Source of the DNA: Desulforapulum autotrophicum HRM2
GTDB taxonomy: Bacteria; Desulfobacterota; Desulfobacteria; Desulfobacterales; Desulfobacteraceae
Length of the DNA stretch: 64,000 nucleotides
Assembly: GCF_000020365.1 (NCBI RefSeq)
Contig: NC_012108.1
Coordinates: forward strand, 4,286,001 to 4,350,000
Reading direction: 5' to 3'
Shown here: piece by piece, positions 43,236-51,738 of the stretch
Layout of the letters: every line of letters begins with the position of its first letter
Numbering within the stretch: the stretch's first letter is position 1
Notes under the pieces: model-generated
Told to the model about the DNA's origin: nothing
Database searches by the model: none
What the model saw: only the letters and a program-made list of their open reading frames with translations
Program-made: the position numbers and the translations under genes

Positions 43236-43658
43236 TCAGTCAAGGGGCCACAGGCCCTTTTCTTCAAGAACAGTCCTGAGCACCTTAAGGGCGGTATTCA
43301 TGGCAGGGACCCCCCCGTACACCGAGGTTTGAAACATCACCTCGGAAATCTCCCGGGGCTTGCATCCCACATTCAGGGCTGCCTCAATGTGAAGCTTTAA
43401 CTCTTCTGGCCGATCAAGGACAGTCAACGCCGCAACCGTCACAAGCTGCCGGGTGGTATGGGGGATCTTTTTTCTTGAATATATGGTGCCCGTGATATAC
43501 AACGACATGTCCCGGGCAAGATCCTTGTCAAAGGAACGCCATAGTTCAAAGGGTTTCTCACCCTTCACCCCTTTAAAGTAGCGGGCCGCCGTCTCCTTTG
43601 TTTTCTCCACCAGATTTTTATCCGCCAGATTTTTCTCAACCAAATCCTTGTCCGCCAT
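43236..43658 (-). CDS. Carboxymuconolactone decarboxylase/AhpD-fold protein
   Basis: 140 residues. CMD-like core: SFDKDLARDMSLYITGTIYS, TTRQLVTVAALTVLDRPEEL, KLHIEAALNVGCKPREISEV and YGGVPAMNTALKV. No CxxC pair of AhpD, so a peroxidase role is unlikely. The N-terminus is a short internal repeat (DKDLVEKNLADKNLVEK) that looks like recent sequence slippage. It sits between acd1 and gcdD in cassette 1 only; cassette 2 lacks it. Its role in the pathway is unknown. Confidence 0.88.
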   Translation of the reverse strand: MADKDLVEKNLADKNLVEKTKETAARYFKGVKGEKPFELWRSFDKDLARDMSLYITGTIYSRKKIPHTTRQLVTVAALTVLDRPEELKLHIEAALNVGCKPREISEVMFQTSVYGGVPAMNTALKVLRTVLEEKGLWPLD

Positions 43659-43669
43659 GGGAGTCTCCT

Positions 43670-44833
43670 TTACCGATTTGCCCGTTTAATGCCCAGCTGG
43701 TCAAGGGCAATGATCATCTTGCAGATGTTGGCAGAACCTTCCACCATGCTGTAGGTGGGGGCGTCCCTGTAAAAACGGGCCACAGGGTATTCCGTTGAAT
43801 AGCCATAGGCCCCAAGGATTCTCATGGCAAAATTAGACGCCTTGGTGGCCACTTCGCCTGCAAGGTACTTGGCCTTGGCAACGTCAAGACCGTTGTTGAT
43901 ATTACCCTGATCCTTTTCAAAGGCTGCCCGGTAAACCATGAAACGGGCCGCATCAATCTCGGCTGCCATCTGGGCGATCATATCCTGATTCATCTGAAAA
44001 AGCCCAATGGGTTTGCCAAACTGTTTCCTGGTATTGCAATATTTAATGGCCTCGTCAAGGCATGCCTGGGCAAGGCCCACCCCGCCTGCTGCGGCCGAAA
44101 GACGAGTGTGGTTCAAGGACCCGAACAGAATCTTTGCCCCATCCCCTGATTTTCCAAGCAGATTCTCCTTGGGCACCTTGACATTATCCAGGAACACCTC
44201 TCCCGTGGGAGAAGAGTGTGAACCTAACTTCTCAAGGGCTGATGTGGAGATTCCAGGAAAATTCTTGGGCTCGATCACAAAGGCGGACAATCCCTTGGTT
44301 CCAATTGATTTGTCCGTATAGGCGTAGCAGATCAAAACATCGGCAATGGCCGCATTGGAGATCCAGGTCTTTGACCCGTTGAGCAGATAATGGTCGCCCT
44401 TGTCCTCGGCCGTGGTGGCCATGGCCATGACGTCGGATCCTGCATCGGCCTCGGTAATGCCGAAACCGCCCAGGTATTCGGCGGTGCAGAGCTTTTCAAC
44501 ATAGCGTTTCTTTGCGGCCTCAGTACCATATTTAAAGATCCCATATGCACATCCCAACACCTGCATGTTGACCTGGACCCTGAGAGAACTTGAGCCCTTG
44601 GCAATCTCCTCGGTGACAATCATGGCAGCCATCCAGCCCATGTCTTCTCCGCCGTACTCCTCGGGGATCACCGTGCCGTAGAATCCAAGCTCGCCCATGG
44701 GAAGTACGGCCTCCTTGTAGGGAAAATAGTTGGCCTCATCCCAGGCATCAGCATTGGGGGTAATCTTCTTTTTTACAAATTCCCTGACGGCTTTCTGCAA
44801 CATTGTCATCTCTTTAGAGAGTCTGAAATCCAT
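43670..44833 (-). CDS. Glutaryl-CoA dehydrogenase (probably non-decarboxylating), copy 1
   Basis: 387 residues of the acyl-CoA dehydrogenase family from ATG 44833 (a longer frame to 44926 is not conserved in copy 2). FAD/substrate motifs GGFGITEADAGSDVMAMATT and SKTWISNAA; catalytic Glu in YSMVEGSANICK. Because glutaconyl-CoA decarboxylase genes follow immediately, it most likely stops at glutaconyl-CoA, as shown for the Desulfococcus multivorans enzyme, leaving decarboxylation to the sodium pump. Electrons go to ETF (etfAB at 32643). Differs from copy 2 at four residues (K/R, S/E, S/T, S/P). It stands 138 bp downstream of the oxidoreductase beta-gamma gene on the same strand. Confidence 0.9.
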   Translation of the reverse strand: MDFRLSKEMTMLQKAVREFVKKKITPNADAWDEANYFPYKEAVLPMGELGFYGTVIPEEYGGEDMGWMAAMIVTEEIAKGSSSLRVQVNMQVLGCAYGIFKYGTEAAKKRYVEKLCTAEYLGGFGITEADAGSDVMAMATTAEDKGDHYLLNGSKTWISNAAIADVLICYAYTDKSIGTKGLSAFVIEPKNFPGISTSALEKLGSHSSPTGEVFLDNVKVPKENLLGKSGDGAKILFGSLNHTRLSAAAGGVGLAQACLDEAIKYCNTRKQFGKPIGLFQMNQDMIAQMAAEIDAARFMVYRAAFEKDQGNINNGLDVAKAKYLAGEVATKASNFAMRILGAYGYSTEYPVARFYRDAPTYSMVEGSANICKMIIALDQLGIKRANR

Positions 44834-44971
44834 TGTATTCCTCACTTTTTTTTGTTTGCACTGTTTAAATTCCAGGGACACACGCATCCGAACATTGTTC
44901 CCAGGGGCTCCCCGGGACAGAATCAAAAACCATTTTTCCCTGGATCAAAGATTTGGTTCGTTGTGACAGAA

Positions 44972-46267
44972 TCAACTCCTGTACATTTTCTCGACGGTTT
45001 CCATGGCTATCCCTGCTACCTTTTCATTGAACCTTGCATGGACGGCATGGGAGAGCATTTCAAAGGTAAAACCCTTGCCCTCCTTGGCCAGAAGCCCCAG
45101 GGAAGCCAGGGCCCAATCATGCCTCTTGACCTTGGACTCCTTGAAATCCACCTCAAATACCCTGGCAGGGGTTTCCGGAATCGCCACGCTTTTTTCCTTG
45201 ATCACAAAGGTCTCCGGGGAAAGGGTTGCAAACATACTGCGGCGCCGCTGGACGCCTTCGTCGCTGATGGCCACCACCACAGTGGGGGCTTGAATGCCTG
45301 CATACCCTATTTTTTCAGGTGAAATCAAAATCTCACTCACGCTCTGCCCCCGGAGCACGGTAATATTGTAGTCATTCTTCATGGAGACATTCATCCCGGC
45401 GGTCATTCCGGCATAGCAGACAATGTCCCCAGCCGTGACAATTCGCATGCCGGCACTTCCGAGGATAACGATTTCTTCACGTTTGGGCGCTGCCGGATCA
45501 ATCAGTTTCTCAATGGTGACAGGCTCTGGGAAACGTTTCTTTTCAAGGGCAAGCTGCCGGTAAACCTCACCATACTCAGCCCGTTTATTCTTCTCAACCG
45601 GACCGTTATTTCTGGGCATGGCCGCAATCATTTCATCAATGACCTTGGGGGTGAGCGGGTTTCTCTTGGTATAGCGGCCTGTGCACATCCCAAAAGTTTC
45701 CACCAGGGAAAATCCCTTGTGTCCCATGGCCTCGACAAAGGTCTCGGCAAGCTTAGCATCATGGCCTGAACACCTGCTGATGTAGGTTGCTCCGGCACTC
45801 TCGGCCACTGCACAGATATCAATGGGAATTTCAGCATGGTTGAGAAATTCCGATCCAACCACGGCAGCCGTGGGGGTGGTGGAACTGTACTGCCCACCGG
45901 TCATGCCAAAGTTAAAATTATTCAGAACAATCAATGTGACATCCATATTTTTCCGGCAGGCGGCCAACACATGGGCCCCCCCAATACCAAGTCCGCCGTC
46001 ACCCATGGTGACAATAACGTTCAACTCTGGATTTGCAAGCTTGAGCCCCTGGGCATAGGTGAGGGCACGACCGTGGAGACCATGGAGGGCATGGACATTG
46101 AAAAAAGTATCAAATAACCCGGAACAGCCAATATCGCTTACAATCACGGTTTTATCCGCCGGAAGGCCCATTATCTCCAGAGCCCTGTCAAGCTCTTTTG
46201 TAATTCTATCATGGGTACACCCGGGACAAAAAACAGGTGGACGTCGCTCATTCAGAAAACTACTCAT
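44972..46267 (-). CDS. 2-oxoacid:ferredoxin oxidoreductase, fused beta-gamma subunit
   Basis: 431 residues from ATG 46267, overlapping the alpha stop by 8 bp. Residues 1-~235 are the TPP-binding beta domain: FCPGCTHD, DIGCSG, MGDGGLGIGGAHVL and NNFNFGMTGGQYS, with the cluster cysteines in CPGC, GCSG and FGMCTG. Residues ~270-431 match the separate gamma subunit (VILGSAGMRIVTAGDIVCYA, SISDEGV-like VVAISDEGVQRR). With the alpha gene it would convert a 2-oxoacid plus CoA to acyl-CoA, CO2 and reduced ferredoxin. Position just before glutaryl-CoA dehydrogenase points to 2-oxoadipate as substrate. Confidence 0.88.
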   Translation of the reverse strand: MSSFLNERRPPVFCPGCTHDRITKELDRALEIMGLPADKTVIVSDIGCSGLFDTFFNVHALHGLHGRALTYAQGLKLANPELNVIVTMGDGGLGIGGAHVLAACRKNMDVTLIVLNNFNFGMTGGQYSSTTPTAAVVGSEFLNHAEIPIDICAVAESAGATYISRCSGHDAKLAETFVEAMGHKGFSLVETFGMCTGRYTKRNPLTPKVIDEMIAAMPRNNGPVEKNKRAEYGEVYRQLALEKKRFPEPVTIEKLIDPAAPKREEIVILGSAGMRIVTAGDIVCYAGMTAGMNVSMKNDYNITVLRGQSVSEILISPEKIGYAGIQAPTVVVAISDEGVQRRRSMFATLSPETFVIKEKSVAIPETPARVFEVDFKESKVKRHDWALASLGLLAKEGKGFTFEMLSHAVHARFNEKVAGIAMETVEKMYRS

Positions 46268-47375
46268 TTTCAATTACCTCCATGATCTTTCCAGGCTTGA
46301 TTAAAATCCCGTCCATCTGGCCATAAAAATCTATTTTTTTACCACAGAGAACCCGTTGTATTTCGCCAACATATTGACCTAGGTTCATCTCAACGACAAC
46401 AATGCGGCGATAGGACTTTGCTGCTTTAAGCAGGAGGGTTTCAGGTACCGGCCACAGGGTTTTAAGTGTCAGGGATGAAACAGGACGTCCCTTTTTTTCA
46501 AGATGTGCACAGGCATCATCAACAGCCCTTGAGGTCACACCATAACTGATAACCAGGGTGTCTGCGCCCGGTCTGTGGTTTTCCTCGTAAAGGGTGATCC
46601 TCTCTTCAGCAGCCAGAATCTTATTTTGCAGTCGTTCCTGATTGGCCTCGATCACCCCGGGATCAATGGTGATATAACCGTCTGGACCATGGGTGGAAGA
46701 CGTCTGGCGGACCAGATCCCTACCACCAATGGGAAGAAAATCAGGGGCAGATTCAGGCCCGGCTTCAAAGGGGACATAGGCATCTCCCCGGTAGGGTTTA
46801 CGCGCCACAAGGGGCGGAAGCGTCACAGCATCCAGGTCAACACTCTCCTTGGTCATGCCGATTTCCTTGTTGGATGCAATGAACACAGGGCACCTGAACT
46901 CTTCGGCATAGTTAAAGGCGTGAACTGTCAAAAGATAACAGTCAAGGGCATCCTTGGGTACCAGAACAATAACGGGCACACCGCCGGTGTTGCCCCACCG
47001 CATGAACTGAATATCACTGTCTGCCCCCCGTGTGGCCGAACCCGTGGAAGGTCCAAGGCGCTGAACATCAACGATGACAAGGGGAATTTCACTACCCACT
47101 GCAAAAGAAATCTGTTCACTGTAAAGACTGAGTCCAGGGCCGGAAGTGGCCGTAAGGGCCTTTTTTCCTGCCATGGAAGCACCGATACAATAGCCCATGG
47201 ATGCAATCTCATCTTCGCCCTGGACACAGACCCCGCCCCTGGGGGGTAACATCTTTAACATATTGGCAAAAACAGTGGTGGCAGGGGTTATGGGATACCC
47301 TGCAAAAAAGGAGCATCCCGCAGCCATGGCACCCCTTGCAACCGCCTCATTTCCTTCCATAAAAGACAACGCCAT
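46260..47375 (-). CDS. 2-oxoacid:ferredoxin oxidoreductase alpha subunit
   Basis: 371 residues, KorA-like: MEGNEAVARGAMAAGCSFFA, GYPITPATTVFANML, EDEIASMGYCIGASMAGKKA and TATSGPGLSLYSEQISFAVG, then C-terminal domain SYGVTSRAVDDACAHLEKKG. It lacks a fused gamma domain; gamma is on the partner. No ferredoxin-type delta subunit is encoded nearby, so an external ferredoxin takes the electrons. First gene of the cassette 1 operon, with its own promoter upstream (47468-47496), divergent from a GntR regulator. Confidence 0.9.
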   Translation of the reverse strand: MALSFMEGNEAVARGAMAAGCSFFAGYPITPATTVFANMLKMLPPRGGVCVQGEDEIASMGYCIGASMAGKKALTATSGPGLSLYSEQISFAVGSEIPLVIVDVQRLGPSTGSATRGADSDIQFMRWGNTGGVPVIVLVPKDALDCYLLTVHAFNYAEEFRCPVFIASNKEIGMTKESVDLDAVTLPPLVARKPYRGDAYVPFEAGPESAPDFLPIGGRDLVRQTSSTHGPDGYITIDPGVIEANQERLQNKILAAEERITLYEENHRPGADTLVISYGVTSRAVDDACAHLEKKGRPVSSLTLKTLWPVPETLLLKAAKSYRRIVVVEMNLGQYVGEIQRVLCGKKIDFYGQMDGILIKPGKIMEVIENE

Positions 47376-47685
47376 CTCGTTTCTCCTGATCTTGATTTTT
47401 AGAGAGCCTCACATACGCCATAAAGTTAATCACATATTTGATTAGATTTATGATTAAACTTTGAAGTTACCTATCGAAACCGAAATGATCTGTCAAGGTA
47501 ATAAATTAATTAAAATATATATTTATTCACATATAGCGCTCTTATAAAGACAAGAATCATCACCCTTGCATTTGTGTATTTTTTGGTATATTGATTTGTA
47601 TAAATAAATCAGCATCTGGTATCATGGACGTAAAGATTTCCCCCTAAAGGCAAAAACAGACGGACTCAAGAGAGTAAAGAACAAG
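47376..47685. promoter_or_regulatory. Divergent control region: oxidoreductase-gcd operon / GntR gene
   Basis: Minus-strand promoter: TTGACA (complement of 47491-47496), 17-bp spacer, TAGGTA (complement of 47468-47473). Just downstream of the -10 is the imperfect inverted repeat AAAGTTAATCA...TGATTAAACTTT (47422-47462), well placed as a repressor site. Near the GntR start is TGATTT-N8-AAATCA (47592-47611). Both share TGATT-type half sites, consistent with one regulator. No gene is seen in this AT-rich 310 bp. Confidence 0.65.
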
Positions 47686-48375
47686 ATGAAAAAAAAAGCA
47701 GAAAAAAGCCGTGAAGACTATACCCAGGAAGCGTATATGGGCATTCGAAGGATGTTTTTCATCAATGAAATCATACCGGGTCAGAAAATTTCCTACCGGG
47801 ACCTTGCGGAACGTCTGGAAATGAGTGCAACCCCCATCATTCAGGCCCTGAAAAGACTTGAATTCCAGGGACTGGTACGCCACGAACCAAACCGGGGCTA
47901 CTATACTGAAAAAATAAGCCTTAAAGAGCTCACCGAAATCTATGACTTCCGTGAACTCATCGAAGTCTCCCTGCTGGCCAAAACCATAAAATCCATCAAC
48001 CGCCAGGGTCTTGCAACGTTAAAAAAAGCCTTGAAAAAGCACCTCAACGCCAAAAGGGATATCTACCTGAAAGAGCGCCTCATGAACGACATGGAACTGC
48101 ACCTTACCATGGCAGAACTTTCCGGATGCACCCTCCAGATAAACACCCTGCGCCATCTCTTTGATCTGCTCTATCTCAAATACAGGGGCAACATGCTCTT
48201 TATAACCCCCATGGACACGGTGGATGACGAGCACCAGCAACTCTTTGACCTCATTGCCCAGAAAGAAATTGACCCGGCCTGCAAAATGCTTGCACAGCAT
48301 ATTGCCAATGTTAAAAAATATGCCATCATCTGCATTGAGCGCATGGCCCGGGAAAAAAACCTGCAGGTCATATAG
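47686..48375 (+). CDS. GntR-family regulator, FCD subgroup
   Basis: 229 residues. Winged helix: QKISYRDLAERLEMSATPII, QALKRLEFQGLVRHEPNRGY; FCD effector domain from LTEIYDFRELIEVSLLAKTI to CKMLAQHIANVKKYAIICIE. Divergent from the 2-oxoacid oxidoreductase/glutaryl-CoA/gcd operon, so it is the obvious candidate regulator of that operon, with an organic acid or acyl-CoA as ligand. The receptor differs clearly from the GntR protein at 20010. Confidence 0.9.
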   Translation: MKKKAEKSREDYTQEAYMGIRRMFFINEIIPGQKISYRDLAERLEMSATPIIQALKRLEFQGLVRHEPNRGYYTEKISLKELTEIYDFRELIEVSLLAKTIKSINRQGLATLKKALKKHLNAKRDIYLKERLMNDMELHLTMAELSGCTLQINTLRHLFDLLYLKYRGNMLFITPMDTVDDEHQQLFDLIAQKEIDPACKMLAQHIANVKKYAIICIERMAREKNLQVI

Positions 48376-48490
48376 GTTCTTTTTACAGCCCAATACTGCG
48401 TATTAAAAAAATTTTCGGCATATCCTTCCCCATAAGAACCCATACAAACAGATATTCAGACAGGGTCGTCCCTAAAAAATAAAATTTCTG

Positions 48491-48534
48491 TTGTAATTTT
48501 AAAGAATCTTACGTATGTTACTCTTACTGTAACA
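48491..48534 (+). promoter_or_regulatory. Sigma-70 promoter with Rrf2-type operator, copy 2
   Basis: TTGTAA (48491-48496), 17-bp spacer, TATGTT (48514-48519); inverted repeat TGTTAC-N7-GTAACA (48516-48534) covers the -10. It stands 19 bp before the rrf2 ATG and is shared with the promoter at 27121-27164. Likely autoregulation by the Rrf2 protein. Confidence 0.75.
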
Positions 48535-48552
48535 CACTGGAGAGAAGACACC

Positions 48553-48984
48553 ATGTCAGCATCATCAAAACTTTCAAATTCGGTTAAAGCCTTGTGTTTT
48601 CTGGCAAAGCACCATCCCGTGCCCCAGAATTCCGCTTGCATCTCAATGGATACCGGGATCAACGCCTCAAAGCTCAGACGCCATCTTTCGGCCCTTGCAA
48701 AAGCAGGAATACTTCGAACCATCCAGGGAGCCGCAGGTGGATTTGTACTCAAAAAAGCCCCTGAAGATATCCATCTCCAGGAAATATATTGCGCCCTGGA
48801 AGACAGAAAAGCCTTCCATCTGGACATAACAACCAACCCGGACAACACTGTGGAAGAGACCACCATCGTTAACAACTACTTCCTGGATCTATTTACCGAA
48901 ATCCAGGTGGAAATTGAAGATAAAATGCGGACAATAAAACTGTCCCACATCATTAATCACATTTCAGACAACAAAGGAGTATAA
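48553..48984 (+). CDS. Rrf2-family transcriptional regulator
   Basis: 143 residues. Rrf2 winged helix: SNSVKALCFLAKHHPVPQNS, ASKLRRHLSALAKAGILRTI and QGAAGGFVLKKAPEDIHLQE. The three-cysteine cluster of IscR/NsrR is absent (only isolated Cys in LCFLAK, SACIS and IYCALE), so it probably does not hold an Fe-S cluster and senses something else. The stop is at the ALDH start (ATG 48985 directly adjacent), so it is coupled to the aldehyde dehydrogenase gene it presumably controls. Confidence 0.88.
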   Translation: MSASSKLSNSVKALCFLAKHHPVPQNSACISMDTGINASKLRRHLSALAKAGILRTIQGAAGGFVLKKAPEDIHLQEIYCALEDRKAFHLDITTNPDNTVEETTIVNNYFLDLFTEIQVEIEDKMRTIKLSHIINHISDNKGV

Positions 48985-50517
48985 ATGAAATTTCTTGAAA
49001 AACTGGGCATCAAGGCAAAGAATCAAGGATCTTCAACGGGCCTTAAATGGAACAGCACCTGCGATCAGGGAGAAATTAATGTTATTTCTCCTGCGGATGG
49101 AAAACTGCTGGCATCGGTATATCTGGCCTCAAAGGATGATTATGAAAATCTGGTGGAGACATCACAAAAAGCCTTTAAAATCTGGAGAAAAGTCCCGGCA
49201 CCCAAGCGGGGTGAGATTGTCCGCCAGATCGGTAATGAACTGAGAAAGAACAAGAATGCCCTTGGCACCCTTGTCTCCTATGAAATGGGAAAATCCCTCC
49301 AGGAGGGCTGGGGCGAAGTACAGGAGATGATTGATATCTGTGATTTTGCCCTAGGCCAGTCCCGGCAGCTCTGTGGTTCCACCATCCACTCGGAAAGGGA
49401 GAGCCATCGCCTCTATGACCAGTATCATCCCCTGGGAATTGTCGGCATCATCACCGCATTCAACTTCCCCGTGGCAGTATGGTCATGGAATGCCATGATT
49501 GCAGCCATTTGCGGCGATGTCAACATCTGGAAGCCCTCATCAAAGACCCCGCTTACGGCCATTGCCATTCAAAACATCCTGGCACCTATCATCAAGTCAA
49601 ACAATCTGCCCGAAGGCCTTTTTTCCCTGATCGTGGGCAGGGGGTCAGATGTGGGTGAAACCATGCTCAACGATCAGCGGCTTCCTTTGATCTCAATCAC
49701 AGGTTCCACCCGGGTCGGACGCCACGCGGCAGAGGTTATTGCCCGTCGATTCGGCAAATCCATCCTGGAACTTGGCGGCAACAATGCCATCATCATGACC
49801 CCCGAGGCAAATCTGAAACTTGCCGTTCCCGGCATTGTCTTTTCTGCCGTGGGAACAGCCGGCCAGCGCTGCACAACCACCCGGAGAATTATTCTCCATG
49901 AATCCATCTATGACCAGGTAAAGGATCTCATCGTCAAGGCCTATGGGTCGTTGAAAATAGGCTCCCCCCTGGATGAGGCAAACCACATGGGACCCCTCAT
50001 TGACAAGGGTGCAGTCAAGGATTACCAGAATGCTCTTAAAGCCCTTGTCGAACAAGGCGGAAAAATCCTGACCGGCGGAGAAGTCCTTGAAGGTGACGGG
50101 TATGAATCCGGTTGCTACGTAACCCCGGTCATTGCCGAAGCCGAAAACAGCTACCCCATTGTCCAGGAAGAAACCTTTGCTCCGATCCTCTACCTGATCC
50201 GTTATTCAGGCGAGCTGGAAAACGCCATTAAGCTCCACAACGATGTTGTCCAGGGGCTATCATCCTCGATCTTCACAGACAACCTCCAGGAAGCCGAAGA
50301 GTTCCTCTCCCACTGGGGATCTGACTGCGGTATTGCCAACGTAAACATCGGCACCTCGGGTGCTGAAATCGGCGGCGCCTTTGGTGGCGAAAAAGAGACC
50401 GGCGGCGGACGTGAATCCGGATCAGATGCCTGGAAAGGGTATATGAGACGACAGACAAACACCATCAACTACGGAAGAACCATTCCACTTGCCCAGGGAA
50501 TCAAGTTCGATATTTAG
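48985..50517 (+). CDS. Aldehyde dehydrogenase, ALDH7 type (aminoadipate semialdehyde / piperideine-6-carboxylate dehydrogenase)
   Basis: 510 residues, full length. ALDH7/antiquitin hallmarks: [20 protein letters not shown], catalytic Glu in [11 protein letters not shown] (GGNN instead of the usual GGK), catalytic Cys in [12 protein letters not shown], and [20 protein letters not shown]. This family oxidises 2-aminoadipate-6-semialdehyde (in equilibrium with piperideine-6-carboxylate) to 2-aminoadipate with NAD(P), a step of lysine and pipecolate breakdown. That fits the glutaryl-CoA genes either side. GGAG lies just upstream of ATG 48985, which immediately follows the rrf2 stop. A deleted copy is seen at 27217. 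Confidence 0.88.
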   Translation: MKFLEKLGIKAKNQGSSTGLKWNSTCDQGEINVISPADGKLLASVYLASKDDYENLVETSQKAFKIWRKVPAPKRGEIVRQIGNELRKNKNALGTLVSYEMGKSLQEGWGEVQEMIDICDFALGQSRQLCGSTIHSERESHRLYDQYHPLGIVGIITAFNFPVAVWSWNAMIAAICGDVNIWKPSSKTPLTAIAIQNILAPIIKSNNLPEGLFSLIVGRGSDVGETMLNDQRLPLISITGSTRVGRHAAEVIARRFGKSILELGGNNAIIMTPEANLKLAVPGIVFSAVGTAGQRCTTTRRIILHESIYDQVKDLIVKAYGSLKIGSPLDEANHMGPLIDKGAVKDYQNALKALVEQGGKILTGGEVLEGDGYESGCYVTPVIAEAENSYPIVQEETFAPILYLIRYSGELENAIKLHNDVVQGLSSSIFTDNLQEAEEFLSHWGSDCGIANVNIGTSGAEIGGAFGGEKETGGGRESGSDAWKGYMRRQTNTINYGRTIPLAQGIKFDI

Positions 50518-50521
50518 TTGA

Positions 50522-50688
50522 TTAGGACCGCAGATGAAATAAAGTGGATCGAAATTGCGCAGAACTTTGGCTCATATACAAGGCGCATCAAAGGTGCAAT
50601 AGCAGGCCTATTGGGCCTTTGGTACAACGCAGTAGATGGGCCAAAGAGCAAGGAATTTCGTTCACTTTATAAAATTTGCGGTCCTTAG
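50522..50688. repeat. Long palindromic repeat, family P, copy 2
   Basis: Ends pair AGGACCGCA / TGCGGTCCT; inner arms CAAGGCGCATCAAAGG and, on the complement, CTGCGTTGTACCAAAGG. Inserted 4 bp after the ALDH stop. Same core as the elements at 32138 and 56415. Confidence 0.75.
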
Positions 50689-50722
50689 CATCCGTGCAGG
50701 TCAACAAGGGCCTGCACGGATG
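50689..50722 (+). terminator. Perfect hairpin between ALDH and the gdh remnant
   Basis: CATCCGTGCAGG / CCTGCACGGATG, 12-bp perfect stem with a 10-base loop, no U tract. Its right half plus ATTAAG recurs before the intact gdh (27289-27306), so it belongs to the original ALDH-gdh spacer. Confidence 0.65.
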
Positions 50723-50738
50723 TCAATTAAGAAGCACC

Positions 50739-50808
50739 ATGGAAACCTTCTTGAACCCCTCCGATTCAATCCCCCAAAAAACGGACACCATCAACAAGGC
50801 AGAAAGCG
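50739..50808 (+). pseudogene. 5' remnant of NAD-glutamate dehydrogenase
   Basis: METFLNPSDSIPQKTDTINK followed by AES matches the start of the intact enzyme at 27315 (METLLNPSDSISKGTDIINK, AQS), and the upstream bases match too. After 23 codons the sequence switches abruptly to an EF-G-like frame. All of the remaining >1000 codons are missing. Confidence 0.88.
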
Positions 50809-51435
50809 GTAATATTAAGAGAACGATTTGATATTGATGTGACCATCACTCCCTCCGGGGTGATTTACAGGGAAACGGTTATCAAAAATGCCCAGGCCAC
50901 CGTTCGCTATACCATGCCAAAACCCTGCTGGGCCGTCATGACCTTTAATGTTGAGCCGGGAGCATTAAATTCCGGGGATTTTCTGCTGGCCACCCCCATG
51001 GGTATAATGGCTGCCCTGAAAAATGCCGGAACCCGATTGCTGGAGCCCTTTTATGCCCTGGATATCAAAGCGCCCCAGAAGTTGCTTGGAACCATCACAA
51101 ATGATTTAAACAATATGAGGGCAGATTTGGGGATACCCCGGTTTGAGGGCAATCTGTTCGCCCTTGGGGGAACAGTTGCTGTGGCCCCGGCCATGGATTA
51201 TAGTATACGGTTCAATGCCTGTTGTTCGGGCAAGGTCCGATTAAAACTGACCCTCGGCGGATACCAATTTTCCACCTCCTCCCAGTGGACCCTGGAAAAC
51301 CTGACCTTTTCAGGCCTGGAGGGTCACGGCGGCGTCACCATTGGCTGGGGAAGCGATAACCTCATCCGCAGGGCAGATTTCCCTGCCAGGATCACTGAAA
51401 TCCAAAAAATTCATGGTCACCCCCCGGTGCAATGA
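50809..51435 (+). pseudogene. EF-G/TetM-like translational GTPase, C-terminal fragment
   Basis: Frame reads VILRERFDIDVTITPSGVIY, RETVIKNAQATVRYTMP, then after an apparent internal gap ATPMGIMAALKNAGTRLLEP, FYALDIKAPQKLLG and KLTLGGYQ. This follows domains IV-V of EF-G relatives of the ribosomal-protection (TetM/TetO) kind, but GTPase domain I and domains II-III are missing and about 60 residues of domain IV seem deleted. It begins immediately at the gdh remnant junction, so a foreign piece replaced most of gdh. Probably not functional. The stretch 51436-51600 holds no recognisable gene. Confidence 0.75.
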
Positions 51436-51619
51436 CATTGGCCGTAAGATGGGGGGAGACCCGTTCCATGGCCATCAATTTGGCAAGTCAGATAAGGTCG
51501 GTTCTGGATGCCCTTTTCCCATACCCTATTAAAAAAAGGGGCTGCCTTTCGCATCGTAACACCATAAATTGGGTTTTACGATATCATTGGAGAAAAGTTA
51601 AAAGCACAACGATTTGGCA

Positions 51620-51648
51620 TTGATATATCTTTCAACCTGCTATATGCT
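51620..51648 (+). promoter_or_regulatory. Sigma-70 promoter for aldehyde ferredoxin oxidoreductase
   Basis: TTGATA (51620-51625), 17-bp spacer, TATGCT (51643-51648). Downstream, CTATAAC (51655-51661) and GTTATAG (51691-51697) form an inverted repeat that may be an operator or leader hairpin. Confidence 0.6.
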
Positions 51649-51738
51649 ACACTAACTATAACATATGAAAAACAAAACAAAGATAGTTGGTTATAGCAAG
51701 TCTGCCAAATATGACACCCATGAAAAGGAATTTCAATT

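Noticed and set aside
43670-44833. Decarboxylating glutaryl-CoA dehydrogenase
   Set aside because: Cannot be excluded from sequence by eye, but a dedicated glutaconyl-CoA decarboxylase in the same operon would be redundant; the non-decarboxylating type is the better reading.
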